Source: Cyclostephanos tholiformis
Lineage: Eukaryota; Bacillariophyta; Thalassiosirophyceae; Thalassiosirales; Thalassiosiraceae
DNA: 12,685 bases
Reading direction: 5' to 3'
NCBI GenBank assembly: GCA_036939975.1
Contig: JALLPB010000823.1
Coordinates: 1-12,685 of the forward strand
In this document: one piece after another, positions 1 through 7,809 of the stretch
Layout of the letters: each line of letters opens with the position of its first letter
Position numbering within the stretch: position 1 is the first letter of the stretch
Made by a program: the position numbers and the translations under genes
The notes under the pieces: generated by a model
Databases searched by the model: none
The model's input: only the letters and a program-made list of their open reading frames with translations
What the model was told of the DNA's origin: nothing

Positions 1-63
1 TCTATTTATTTATGATTTAGGAGAAATCATGCTGTTTTTGATTGCTTAAACTGCGGGGTACGG

Positions 64-420
64 TACGAATCCCGCGCAACAGCTCTTACAAAAAGTTGCA
101 AGCAAGTTCCGAGCAACTTGTGAGATTTTTCACAAGAGAACAGTAGTAAAGTACGTAGGAAGCTTTAAAGCAGCTCGCACCCCCAAATCTCCGTATTCAC
201 CCCCTCCATGGCCACCAACCCTGCCATGCCAAGGCCGCCATCAAGAGTTAGCCGCCCCCCCTTCGTGGGACTTTAGTATAGTAAACACCCTCACCGACGA
301 TCCCACCCAACGGTGTCACCTCCCCCCCCAAGGCGAGAGCAGAAAATAAATATCACCTCTGCACATCATCATCGCCACCGCCAACACCAACCACAACATT
401 GATTGGGATGACCGTGACGA
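64..420 (+). repeat. Left terminal inverted repeat of element 1
   Basis: Inverted copy of about 1965-2306. It contains an internal hairpin, CTTGTGA (117-123) with TCACAAG (130-136), which is lost in the right arm. The inner end, from about 353 on, runs into the 3' part of the minus-strand coding relic, so the last codons of that relic lie within the arm. Confidence 0.72.
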
Positions 421-2010
421 AGCCACCCTTGTCCCCAACAACAACGACCATGAGTCTCGTGGCCGTCCCTCGGCCTGCCTTGACTCCACATGCCCAGAGG
501 ATGAAATCTTCTGAGTGTTCTGCTGCCGTGGTGGTGTATTCTTGGTCGTGTGAGTGCTTGTTGTTGAATTCGATGGCTGCTGCATTTGCCGCTGGTTTCA
601 GCAAAGCTGGGTCGCTTGTTCCGGCATTCAAGATGGTGTTGAATAACCACGGGGCAGTGAAGAAAGAGGCTGAACCCGGGTAAGTCACTGCTCCTGCCTC
701 GTCTGGGATCTCAACTGCATTGATTTCTTCTTTGTTTGTGTAAACGTTCAACTTGGCGATGGTGGGTGTGATGAGGTTGTTAGGGTTTAAAAGGCTCTGC
801 TTGTCGACCAGGAAAGTGGTAGCATGAGCTCCGGTTCCGAGGAGGCACATCAACTTGGTGGTTGGGCGAAGAAGAGTTCCTCCTAAAATCCAGAAGCTGT
901 GGAGGGCGTGGATCTTGTTGTCACCATTTATTGCCAAATAGACATTGTCTGGCTCTGAGATGAGAGTTTGAATTCTAGCATCGTCGTTGGTGTCAGGAGA
1001 CCAGGCTTTGGTGTACATGGATGTGTTTTTGTTGCCCAGTTCATTGTCTGGTCGGGCAGCAAAGACTTCCAGTCTAGGTGAAGCATTGTTGTTGTTGCTA
1101 AAGAGTTACTTTCTATTCTCTAGGCAAGGGATGGGCTCAGTCAAATTGATGCAGTTTGGGTCAGCTGAAAAAATAATGAGCTCCTCCTCCCCACTCTCAT
1201 TTGGCATAATTTTAAACAGCAATGACAATTCAAATTCTGCTGAAGCCCATCAGAAACCCATCCCGCTTAGACATGGACAGGGGAGGTGGGGCCATCATCT
1301 GTCTCTCTTCCACCTCGTACTCGTCTGATCCACTTTCCACTTCATCCTCTCACTCATTTTTACTTCTCCAGATGATGATGGCCTACACACCCCTCCTCCT
1401 CACTGTCATCCCAATGGGAAGCATTGTTTTATATATCTCCTTCCCCAATTGATCGTTGATTGGTGCTGTGCTTGTGTTATGCCATCATTATCAGCTTGCA
1501 CGGTGCAAGTGATACCTTGGTTCACATCATGGACCCTCCCAGGCCCATGAACTCATCACATTCATCACCTTCCACCACAACTTCACCACAAGCATCGATG
1601 GTGAATCCTCTCCCGCCACTGACCCTTTACCCCACCCCCCTACACAAAGAAACAAACCCCCCCATGTCACATCTGATCCCGTAGCTCTTGCCAGCTCATA
1701 ATGTTGAGTATTGTTGCATAATTGTCCTGTCCCCTACCCAGTTGATTGTTAATTGTGTTGTCCATTGTGACACCATCATACCCCCCCCTCATCACCCCTT
1801 CAATGTATGCCATCATCTTCACCCTCCCTCCTCTTCTCCACCATGGTCATAATCAAAATTGATTACGCTTGCGTCCCCCCCACCCCCCCTGTTCTCAGCA
1901 TCAAAATTGATGAGGGCACCATCTACTGATTTCACCAAAGATGTGGGGTCATCGGCTGAGTCATGGTCATCCCGATCAACATTGAGGTTGGCATTGGCAG
2001 TGGCAATGAC
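353..2010 (-). pseudogene. Decayed minus-strand coding region inside element 1, unknown family
   Basis: The best-preserved part is an open frame of 221 codons from the ATG at 1018 down to 353. It remains open without an ATG to about 1101, where a TAA interrupts it. The same frame resumes upstream to a Met at about 1211. Further upstream, stretches that look coding continue in shifting frames: an acidic segment (EDEVESGSDEYEVEERQ) near 1260-1350, one around 1390-1500, one around 1540-1625, and a further one (TMDNTINNQLGRGQDN) near 1680-1770. That is at least three frameshifts plus several stops. The best part contains ISEPDNVYLAINGDNKIHAL and ends in Val/Gly-rich residues that fall in the left repeat. 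I recognise no domain. It could be the element's own lost protein or a captured host gene. The frame is too broken to be expressed as one protein. Confidence 0.5.
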
Positions 2011-2306
2011 GATTTGCAGAGTAGGAAATTATTTTCTGCTCTTTTCTGGGGGAGAAGCGACGTCGTTGGAGGGGATTGTTGGCGAGGGTGTATACTAACG
2101 TCCCACAAAGGGGGGGTGGCTAACTCTTATTGGGGCCATGATAAGGCAGGGTCAGCAGCCATGGAGGGGGTGAATATGGAGATTTTGTTATGGTTGTGGG
2201 GGTGCAAGCTGCTTTTAGTTCCTACATACTTCACTAGTGTTTCCTCATAAAAAATCTCACAAGTCGCTAGCAACTTTTTGTAACAGCTGTTATGGGATTT
2301 GTAGGA
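1965..2306 (-). repeat. Right terminal inverted repeat of element 1
   Basis: Reverse complement of the left arm. Read on the minus strand it starts near AATCCCATAACAGCTG, continues through TTACAAAAAGTTGC and CACCCCCTCCATGGC, and ends near GATCGGGATGACCATG. It differs from the left arm by scattered substitutions and short indels. Confidence 0.72.
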
Positions 2307-2411
2307 GTTGAGGGAATATGTCATGATATTGTAAATGGCCTAAGGTAATGGAGTACTACTAATTTAAACATTGAATTTTGTTAAACAGAAACCGCCACTC
2401 AAGCCAAAGAT

Positions 2412-2605
2412 CCTGAGTCTGAGCGTAGACCTGAGGTCTACATTGAGACCTTAAGTCTAATGCTAGTCCTTAGGTCTAGTATTAGTCTACATAGGAATTT
2501 GTAAAATCTGTACAAGGGAAGCTAGACCTAAGGTTTAGGGTTAGACCCAAGGAATAAGGTTAGACATAAGGTCTAAGCTTAGACCTTATGTCTATGTAGA
2601 CATAG
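2412..2605. repeat. Palindromic AGACCT/AGGTCT array, left copy
   Basis: At least eight copies of TAGACC(T/C) or its complement lie in about 190 bp. GTAGACCT-G-AGGTCTAC at 2425-2441 is a palindrome with one central base. 2561-2594 is a perfect 34-bp palindrome (arms 2561-2577 and 2578-2594, centre AAGCTT). The copies have drifted, with middles such as TTAA, TAAG and TATG, but the AGAC...GTCT frame is kept. This looks like arrayed binding sites or hairpins at a transposon end rather than a simple satellite. Confidence 0.85.
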
Positions 2606-2994
2606 TATTAGTATTTTTCATTTACAACTACATAAAAAAATGGTTCTTTCATCGGTCAGTTCTCATCATCATGTGAGTTTGGTTTGGGCAAGTTTGATGG
2701 AGTTGAGGGATTTGATTGGTTCTAGGATTTGCGGTAGTAGTTAGTACACTGTCAGTATCAGAAGTGTCCTAATTTATGAAGTATCAACTAGACCAGAAAT
2801 ATCTATGAATAGAAGGCCTGATGCGATGGAGAAGAGGAAGCAAGCATGTGACAATCAAATATAAAAAAGCTAATCCAAAACAAACTGATCAGTCACATTC
2901 CAATTCAACACAGATATCAGGACTTGCTTCTTCTCAGCCTCAAACTGCTCTGTATCTTGACCTTGAAAGTGCAGGTGGCAATGAATTGGATGTG
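2606..2994. other. Stretch without a supported gene
   Basis: This 390-bp stretch separates the left palindrome array from the minus-strand frameshifted gene. A 66-codon plus-strand open frame (2821-3021) begins with basic residues and is rich in Ser, Asn and Gln. A competing frame here starts MEKRKQACDNQI and stops soon after. Neither has recognisable homology, and 2821-3021 overlaps the end of the minus-strand gene, so I do not call it a gene. Confidence 0.4.
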
Positions 2995-3574
2995 TCATAC
3001 AATGGAAGAAGTGCCGTTTAAATTTACACTGTTGATGGTGACTTGAATGTCCGTTGGGTTGAACTTGACCTCCGATTGCTGAACCAGCCCATCATACTTG
3101 AATAGGAGCTTGATGAGTTGGACATCGGTAGAATAGACAACTCCATCTTGGATCTTGTTCTGCTTGGTCTTCTTGAATCTTGAACTCGTCCCAAATGGCG
3201 TTGCCATCAAATCTCATGCCCATGCTCTGCCTCAAGCACGTGTTTCCAAACCACGAAAAGTACACACCTTGCTGGAGGGCAAGGCTCATACCATCTGGCA
3301 TGAGTTTTGCAGAGATCTCACCCTTTGACAGGGTAAGAGCACCTGCTCTGACCATAACATCAACTTCGATCCACCGGATGGCATCTTCCACAAAGCACCA
3401 GAGCATGTAGACACTCCTCAACAGAATTGAATAGTAGGCAGGGCCCTTCATCTTTGCCTGCATTAGGCTGGTTCCTTCAAAGCAGTCAGCGAGATCATCA
3501 ACGATGCCACTGCCGCTCATTGTAGCAGTTATGCTCTTGGAGGCAATGGTAGCAGGGATTTTTTGGGGTCCCAT
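2995..3574 (-). pseudogene. Frameshifted gene of unknown family inside palindrome-bounded element
   Basis: The first frame opens with ATG at 3574 and runs to 3092; the second overlaps and ends at 2995. The first reads convincingly through FDGNAIWDEFKIQEDQAEQ. The second then reads QDGVVYSTDVQLIKLLFKYD and ends NLNGTSS. The two are probably one protein of about 190 residues split by one frameshift between about 3145 and 3190. Upstream of 3574 the first frame stays open to about 3770, through an acidic stretch GWGDEDNDDYDTPSI and into the right palindrome array, so the true start may lie further up or in an upstream exon. The middle alternates hydrophobic and polar residues (GALTLSKGEISAKLMPDGMS, QQGVYFSWFG) as in a beta-rich globular protein. 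I recognise no family. A captured host gene or the element's own accessory protein are both possible. Confidence 0.5.
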
Positions 3575-3719
3575 GATGATGCTTGGGGTGTCATAGTCAT
3601 CGTTGTCCTCATCTCCCCAGCCAAGGCAAGACTCACATAGAGATGAAAAAGGACTGATATTAACTGGGTGTATTTTGTTTTGGATAGAGTGCTGTAAAGT
3701 ATTTTTTACTCCACAATCA

Positions 3720-3772
3720 TAGACCTCATGTCTAGGGTTAAACCTCAGGTCTAATGCTAGACATGAGGTCTA
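3720..3772. repeat. Palindromic AGACCT/AGGTCT array, right copy
   Basis: Arms 3720-3735 (TAGACCTCATGTCTAG) and 3757-3772 (CTAGACATGAGGTCTA) are perfect 16-bp reverse complements around a 21-nt loop, which itself contains AACCTCAGGTCTAA. The array uses the same unit as 2412-2605 and lies in mirror orientation relative to the CTGTACAA end at 3788. Confidence 0.85.
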
Positions 3773-4693
3773 GCTTACCTTTGTACAGCTTCAATGATGA
3801 AGGATTGGGCCTTCTGCAGTTTTTTTGGCACTACTGCAGTTGTGGTGGCAAATCTCTGGCAACTCTTGTCAAATCAAGATATGATCCCAGGGGAAGGGAT
3901 TTCCGAGCATTTCTCTGGGCGCTGTACTTCATGAGCACGTACCCCAAAGAAAGCATGATTTGCACTATGGTTGGTGGTTCGGGGGGTGCAGTTGACCCTA
4001 AAACTCTTTGGAAGTATATTTGGCTGATGATACTTGCAATCACTGAGCTCGCAGTACAAGTGGTAAGTCTTTATTTTTTTGTAAATCAGCATACACAAAT
4101 TTTGGACTCATCCTCCATCATTTGTCTTAGATTTTTTTGAGAATAGGAAGAGGAGTGGCAGTAACAACTGCCTCACCAGCATCGATGGAACGGACATCAG
4201 GATCACCCAGCAAGGTCCTGCCATGACAAGCAATCCGTTCTATTCTCACAAGTTCAAAAAATGTGCCCTCTGTTATGAGCTTGGTGTTGATATTGTTGAG
4301 AGGGATCTGGTGTGGGTTGAGGGACCTTATCCCGCTGGTGCATACTCCAATATCACAATATTTTGCCGCACTCTAATCCATCACCTTGACTGATTCGAAC
4401 ACATTGTGGCCAATGACGGATATATTGGCGAAGCTCCTGAGAGGGTGAAATGTCCTGGGACTCGAGTTGACTCACCAGAAGACCGCATGCTGCAGAATCT
4501 TGTTCGCAGCAGACTCAAAATGCTGAATGGAAGGTTCAAATTTTGGGCGATATTGAATCAAACTTTTTGTCATGACATCACATTGCACAGTGACATTTTT
4601 CAGGCCATATCCTGCATTATACAACTCACCATAATTCCCCCAACTCCAATCCCTCAACTTAGTAGTATCACATTCCTACTGCGTACTATGTAA
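3754..4693 (+). pseudogene. PIF/Harbinger-type (IS5-like, DDE_Tnp_4) transposase relic
   Basis: Harbinger transposases cut and paste their own element in the nucleus. Exon 1 (ATG at 3754, although the first dozen codons lie in the palindrome array) carries FRAFLWALYFMSTYPKE and VGGSGGAVDPKTLWKYIWLM, the conserved region before the catalytic core. A 68-nt GT-AG intron follows at 4063-4130. Exon 2 carries ENRKRSGSNNCLTSIDGTD (first Asp at 4184), ITQQGPAM, FYSHKFKKCALCYELGVDI, WVEGPYPAGAYSNITIF and ANDGYIGEAP (Asp at 4415). It ends near RFKFWAILNQTFCHDIT and QAISCIIQLTI. Damage: exon 2 is one base out of frame after splicing, probably a T lost from the run at 4132-4138. TGA at 4391 lies between LIHHLD and FEHIV. 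Asn at 4349 stands where I expect Asp. Lys at 4517 stands where IS5-like enzymes carry Glu in R-x3-E-x6-K. The C-terminus past about 4640 no longer looks homologous. No Harbinger end sequences are visible downstream. Confidence 0.85.
4063..4130 (+). other. Intron in Harbinger transposase relic
   Basis: Donor G|GTAAGT follows the codon at 4060-4062 (phase 0). Acceptor TTTGTCTTAG ends at 4130. Removing it joins conserved segment AITELAVQVV to the segment beginning FENRKRSG, apart from the one-base frame slip in the T run just after the acceptor. Confidence 0.75.
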
Positions 4694-5043
4694 TGCTCCT
4701 CGTAAGAAGTAAGCTACCATAGAACACACAGCCAAAGTGGGTGAAAATCTGCATAAGTCAGAAAGCAAACTACTCTTATTGCTAGGCTGGCATGAAAATA
4801 GTTTTTTGTATAGTTCCTGCATCAACCCCATATCACTATTTTTTTGGCGCATGCAATGTTGATGCCAAATACTGTACCTGATCCTATCTCAACTGTCATG
4901 TTGTCAATCTCACATGGCACAACCAAAATTATACTAAAAACCCGTTCACTTTCTTTCCTTACACAAAATAAAACATGCCTATCTAAAACAAGAGTGGCAA
5001 AAATCACTCCTGATACAGAAGGAGAATTGAAGGTCATACTTCA
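4694..5043 (+). other. Region between Harbinger relic and pogo transposase
   Basis: No gene is recognised. The frame entering the pogo coding region is open from 5014, after a TGA at 5011-5013. It reads IHYTVQDKMKIL, and the YTV-x-x-K wording is typical of the start of a psq helix-turn-helix. An acceptor-like TACTTCAG ending at 5044 could therefore join an upstream exon hidden here. A 77-codon frame at 4844-5077 is open but not recognisable. No terminal repeat of the pogo element could be paired with the downstream flank. Confidence 0.35.
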
Positions 5044-5073
5044 GCCTGCATTCACTACACTGTGCAAGACAAG

Positions 5074-6452
5074 ATGAAGATCCTCGAGGCTGTTGAGGGC
5101 TTAGTTGAGAAGGAGAATATAACTTTCAACCAGGCCGCTGTAGTGGTTCGTGTTGACCAATCGATGGTCTGGCATTGGGCCAAGAAAAGAGACAAATTGT
5201 TCTCATCCCCAAGAGCCCATCAGATTCTACAAGTCCATCCCGGCCCTACAAGCATCCTCCAAGGTTTTGAAGAGGAACTGGTTCGATTCGTGGAGGAGTG
5301 GTGCTTGAAGGGCCTTCCTGTTAATTGGATGACTCTCCAGAGAAAGGCCTGTTCTTTGATTCCTTCTTTTGGCAAAAAATCCGAACAAGCTGCAAAAATG
5401 TCAATTTCACATTTTATGGTGAGGAATCATCTGACACATTGCATGGCTACTCACAAGGGACAGCACCACCCAAGCGAAGTGTAGGGTGAAGTGCTCCAGT
5501 TCCTTGATGTGATCCGCCCAATCACAACTGCTCCAATGAGGCATCTGGACTATGTTATGAACATGGACCAGACACCCATGTTTCATGCCATGGACTTTCA
5601 GTCCATGATTGATATGGTTGGTATGCATACAGTAAATCTCCATACCACTGCATCTGACATCAAGTTTGTCACGGTCACTGTCACAATCACCGCATCTGGA
5701 CGGCATGTGAAATCCATGGTTGTTTTCAAGGGTAAGTCATTGTTGATATTTTTTGTTGTCTCGAACATATATAATCTTACCATTGTTTTTTTAATTCTAC
5801 GACAGGCACACACAATGGGCAAATTGCTCAATGCAAGCAATCAACCCTGCCCTCTGACTTGCACTATGCATGCCAGCCCAAGGCATGGTTCGATGTCGAC
5901 ATAATGATGGAATGGGTGCACGATGTTCTAGCACCGTATGTTTCCACTGCCCCCCCTGAAGTTGTTCCTTTACTCCTCCTCGATTCTTTCAAGGTTCATT
6001 TGCAGGCTGAAATCGTCGCTGCGATCCAACGTCTTGGCGTCCAGGTAGAATTCATCCCACCTGGCTGTACTGGTCTTCTACAGCCGGTTGATGTCGGATT
6101 CAAAAAGGCTTTCAAAGCCAAGTTGAGGAGTGAGTACAACACCTGGCTAAGGAGCCAAGATCCTGACAAGCCCATCCCCACAAGTACTTATGCTGATGTC
6201 ACACATTGGACGGTCACTGCGAAAAAAAACATTACCACAGAGACAATCAAGAACGCCTGGAGGAAAATGGGGTACTCATACTTCGATGTTCCCCCCCCTA
6301 ACCTAATCAAGGTTCTCCAGCATGAGGACAAGGTGGCGAGGATGCGGGCCAAGGAAAACGAAAATGAAAATCATGATGATGTCTTTCTTGAGAGCATCGA
6401 CGATGGGAATGACATGGAGGAAGAAATTGATGGAGAAGTCGGAGGGATTTAG
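5074..6452 (+). pseudogene. pogo/Tigger-type DDE transposase, one in-frame TAG
   Basis: Transposase of the pogo branch of Tc1/mariner, which binds its element's ends and catalyses cut-and-paste at TA sites. Counting from the ATG at 5074: an HTH_psq-like helix-turn-helix is at about 1-45 (ITFNQAAVVVRVDQSMVWHW). A CENP-B/Tc5-type second HTH is at about 62-135 (FEEELVRFVEEWCLKGLPV, ending HCMATHKGQ). The DDE_1 catalytic domain follows, with Asp in NMDQTP (165, base 5566), Asp in LLLLDSFKVH (279, base 5982) and Asp in LLQPVDVGFKKAFKAKLRSE (315, base 6090). The last two have 35 residues between them. An acidic tail ends at TAG 6450. A 74-nt phase-1 intron (5732-5805) restores VFKG-THNGQIAQ across the junction. 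The only lesion seen is TAG at 5482 (HHPSEV-stop-GEVLQFLD), most simply an old Glu, Gln or Lys codon. About 434 codons in all. The annotated ATG may be internal to a longer protein because the frame is open upstream to 5014. Confidence 0.88.
5732..5805 (+). other. Intron in pogo transposase
   Basis: Donor GTAAGT at 5732 follows CAAGG; acceptor TACGACAG ends at 5805. Splicing combines G (5731) with GC (5806-5807) into a Gly codon. It places both halves of the conserved VFKG...NG block in one frame, whereas the unspliced frame soon meets a stop. This homology-supported junction is strong evidence for a spliceosomal intron. Confidence 0.9.
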
Positions 6453-6503
6453 GTATGCTGGTGAAAGAGAGTTAGGGGTGATAATCATTGTTACTATTTA
6501 AAC

Positions 6504-6598
6504 ATTCCTATTTTATTATTCCTATTTTATTTTATCATTTATGTAATCATTCCTATTTTATTCTGTATTTTATAATTCAATTAAATATAACCAATAAA
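6504..6598 (+). promoter_or_regulatory. AT-rich 3' flank of pogo transposase with 14-mer repeats and AATAAA
   Basis: ATTCCTATTTTATT occurs three times (6504-6517, 6518-6531, 6549-6562), the first two directly abutting. AATAAA lies at 6593-6598, about 140 bp after the stop codon, and may serve as a polyadenylation signal. That role is inferred only from the hexamer. Confidence 0.4.
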
Positions 6599-7253
6599 GA
6601 GAAAACAAAGGCTTATTCCCTAAAATCTTTGCCACACAACAGCAGTGGTTACGGTGTCTCTTCTGGTGCTTAGTAATATTAAGTGAGCATGCACTATAAA
6701 CCTCGATGACGCGCACATACAGTCCATCATAATCATTCGCCCGACGAATGGCAAGATGATGAGGCAAAAAACCAACCTTGCATGTCATCGTGCCGTTGCC
6801 GACAATGTACACTGCAACAACATCCTCCTCGTTTAATCCTCCATCAATCAACAACCTCTCCTTCTGAAACCTCACCTTTGATCCTATCTCGATTTGTTTG
6901 CCACAAATATTATGGGTGCGACATTGTCATCCCCGGTCACCAATCTCTATGCCAACAATATCAACCATAGTACCTATTAACCTCTCTGCTAGTAGTGTGT
7001 GATTGTCGAGCAGATTGGGAACAACAGCATGCAATGGCCGAGATGAAGAATGGACAATGCGATCCTGCTCAGTGCGATTGACATAAGTTGTATTCGCTGT
7101 TGGAGCGGGGGCACTTCCTGCCAAAATATCATAGTGAGGAGGGGCGACAGCACCACAGTAAGGACATGGACCGATGCCATTCCCTCGCACTGTTTTGGTG
7201 CACTCACCACACTCCCATGCTACGACAGGATGTTGTTGCTGAGTTGGCATCAT
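6570..7253 (-). pseudogene. Zinc-ribbon plus HIRAN-like protein, one in-frame TGA
   Basis: One reading frame runs from ATG at 7253 (also ATG at 7250; the frame stays open upstream to an ATG at 7394) to a stop at 6570, broken only by TGA at 6929-6927. The upstream half has a zinc-ribbon-like Cys set: WECGEC then CPYC, i.e. C15, C18, C30 and C33 from 7253. The second half reads IEIGSKVRFQKERLLI, then EEDVVAVYIVGNGTMTCKVG, FLPHHLAIRR and YDGLYVRVIEVYS. The 'avaVY...G...VGfLP.hLa' pattern resembles HIRAN domains, which bind DNA ends in fork-remodelling proteins of the HLTF/Rad5 type; this is an inference from pattern alone. The TGA sits between EIGDRG and QCRTHNICGKQ and fits a CGA-to-TGA change. 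The gene is convergent with the pogo transposase. It could be a host gene, a family-expanded relic or an accessory protein of the element. Confidence 0.55.
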
Positions 7254-7540
7254 TGGGGGGTTGTTTTGATGATTTTTGTGTCGTGTGTTGTGTTTTTTGT
7301 TAGTGTTTTTTGGCAGTGTTTTTGTTAAGTGATTTACCGGGTGGTTTACATGGCATAACTTTTGAACCACCAGTCCAACAACGACAAACTGCATATTGTG
7401 AGAACCATCTTGAAAATATGAAGAGGACTATTAGTTCTAGTTATGCTATTTATGTAGCGAATACTAAGATCACAAATTTTCGGAAAGCGCCACATATTTC
7501 CTGCAATTAAGACTGATAAATCTAAAAGGAAACAAATTGC

Positions 7541-7773
7541 TTTTGGCGGGAAAAAATTCAATCTGGACAGACCGCGTAGGACGTCAACTAAAATTGCCAT
7601 ATCTCTTTCTCCAGAAGGTTTCTCGAATTGTCTGGTACACCAAACGAAAGCCTACGAGATCCTTTTTTTCAATGGCTTCTTATTTTTTCAGTCGTACAGA
7701 TTCCCACCTATGTGAGGTGTCAAAGTTGAGTAACGCTTCAGCGATTTTTGTACGTCAAACGTTCCCGCCAAAA
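7541..7773. promoter_or_regulatory. Inverted pair of E2F-like sites
   Basis: TTTTGGCGGGAA at 7541-7552 and its exact reverse complement TTCCCGCCAAAA at 7762-7773 are 209 bp apart. TTTGGCGGGAA matches the classical E2F/DP binding consensus of eukaryotes. A related GC motif, GGGCGGGAAAGGGCG, lies at 7875-7889. The pair is 290-520 bp upstream of the ATG at 7253 of the minus-strand zinc-ribbon/HIRAN-like gene. They could be promoter sites or the short terminal repeats of a 233-bp miniature element. Confidence 0.4.
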
Positions 7774-7809
7774 TGCATATGTCACGGTTTAGATAAATCA
7801 GTCTTAAAT

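Larger units (their letters stand above)
61..2306. mobile_element. Degraded TIR element with long terminal inverted repeats
   Basis: About 350 bp at the left (roughly 64-420) reappears reverse-complemented at the right (roughly 1965-2306), enclosing about 1.5 kb. Matching landmarks, in order from the outer ends, are an AATCCC then AACAGC block, TTACAAAAAGTTGC, CTTGTGAGATTTTT, TCACCCCCTCCATGGC, AAGAGTTAGCC, GCAGAAAATAA, and a GAT(T/C)GGGATGACC block. The arms differ by many substitutions and small indels (very roughly 75-80% identical by eye), so insertion is old. I see no clear target-site duplication. No transposase is recognisable inside; a decayed minus-strand coding region fills the interior. 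Long arms of this kind are known from Mutator-like and some other cut-and-paste elements, but the family cannot be assigned from the sequence alone. Confidence 0.7.
2508..3788. mobile_element. Candidate 1.28-kb TIR element bounded by palindrome arrays
   Basis: The left end at 2508-2529 begins CTGTACAAGGG and runs into AAGCTAGACCT. The right end, read as reverse complement of 3766-3788, begins CTGTACAAAGGT and runs into AAGCTAGACCT. Across about 22 bp there is one substitution and one single-base indel. Just inside both ends lie AGACCT palindromes. The interior carries a frameshifted minus-strand gene of unknown family. No target-site duplication is evident (AAAT on the left, CTTC on the right). 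The left array also continues outside 2508, so the true outer boundary may instead be near 2412. No transposase lies inside, so it would be non-autonomous, or it may be the 5' part of the adjoining Harbinger element. Confidence 0.5.

Noticed and set aside
45..80. tRNA T-arm-like sequence (GCGGG...GAATCCCGC)
   Set aside because: The stem encloses a 13-nt loop rather than 7, and no matching acceptor, D or anticodon arms are found around it. It lies at the outer edge of the left terminal repeat.
399..683. Plus-strand open frame of 94 codons
   Set aside because: It lies antisense to the better-supported minus-strand frame of element 1, has no recognisable motif and runs across the end of the inverted repeat.
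2821..3021. Small plus-strand open frame, Ser/Asn/Gln-rich
   Set aside because: It is short, without homology, overlaps the end of the minus-strand gene, and a competing frame at the same place looks equally plausible.
5482..5505. A tiny intron removing the TAG in the pogo gene
   Set aside because: A GT...AG pair exists at about 22 nt, far below workable intron length, and removal would delete residues that read as part of the conserved segment. A plain nonsense change is simpler.
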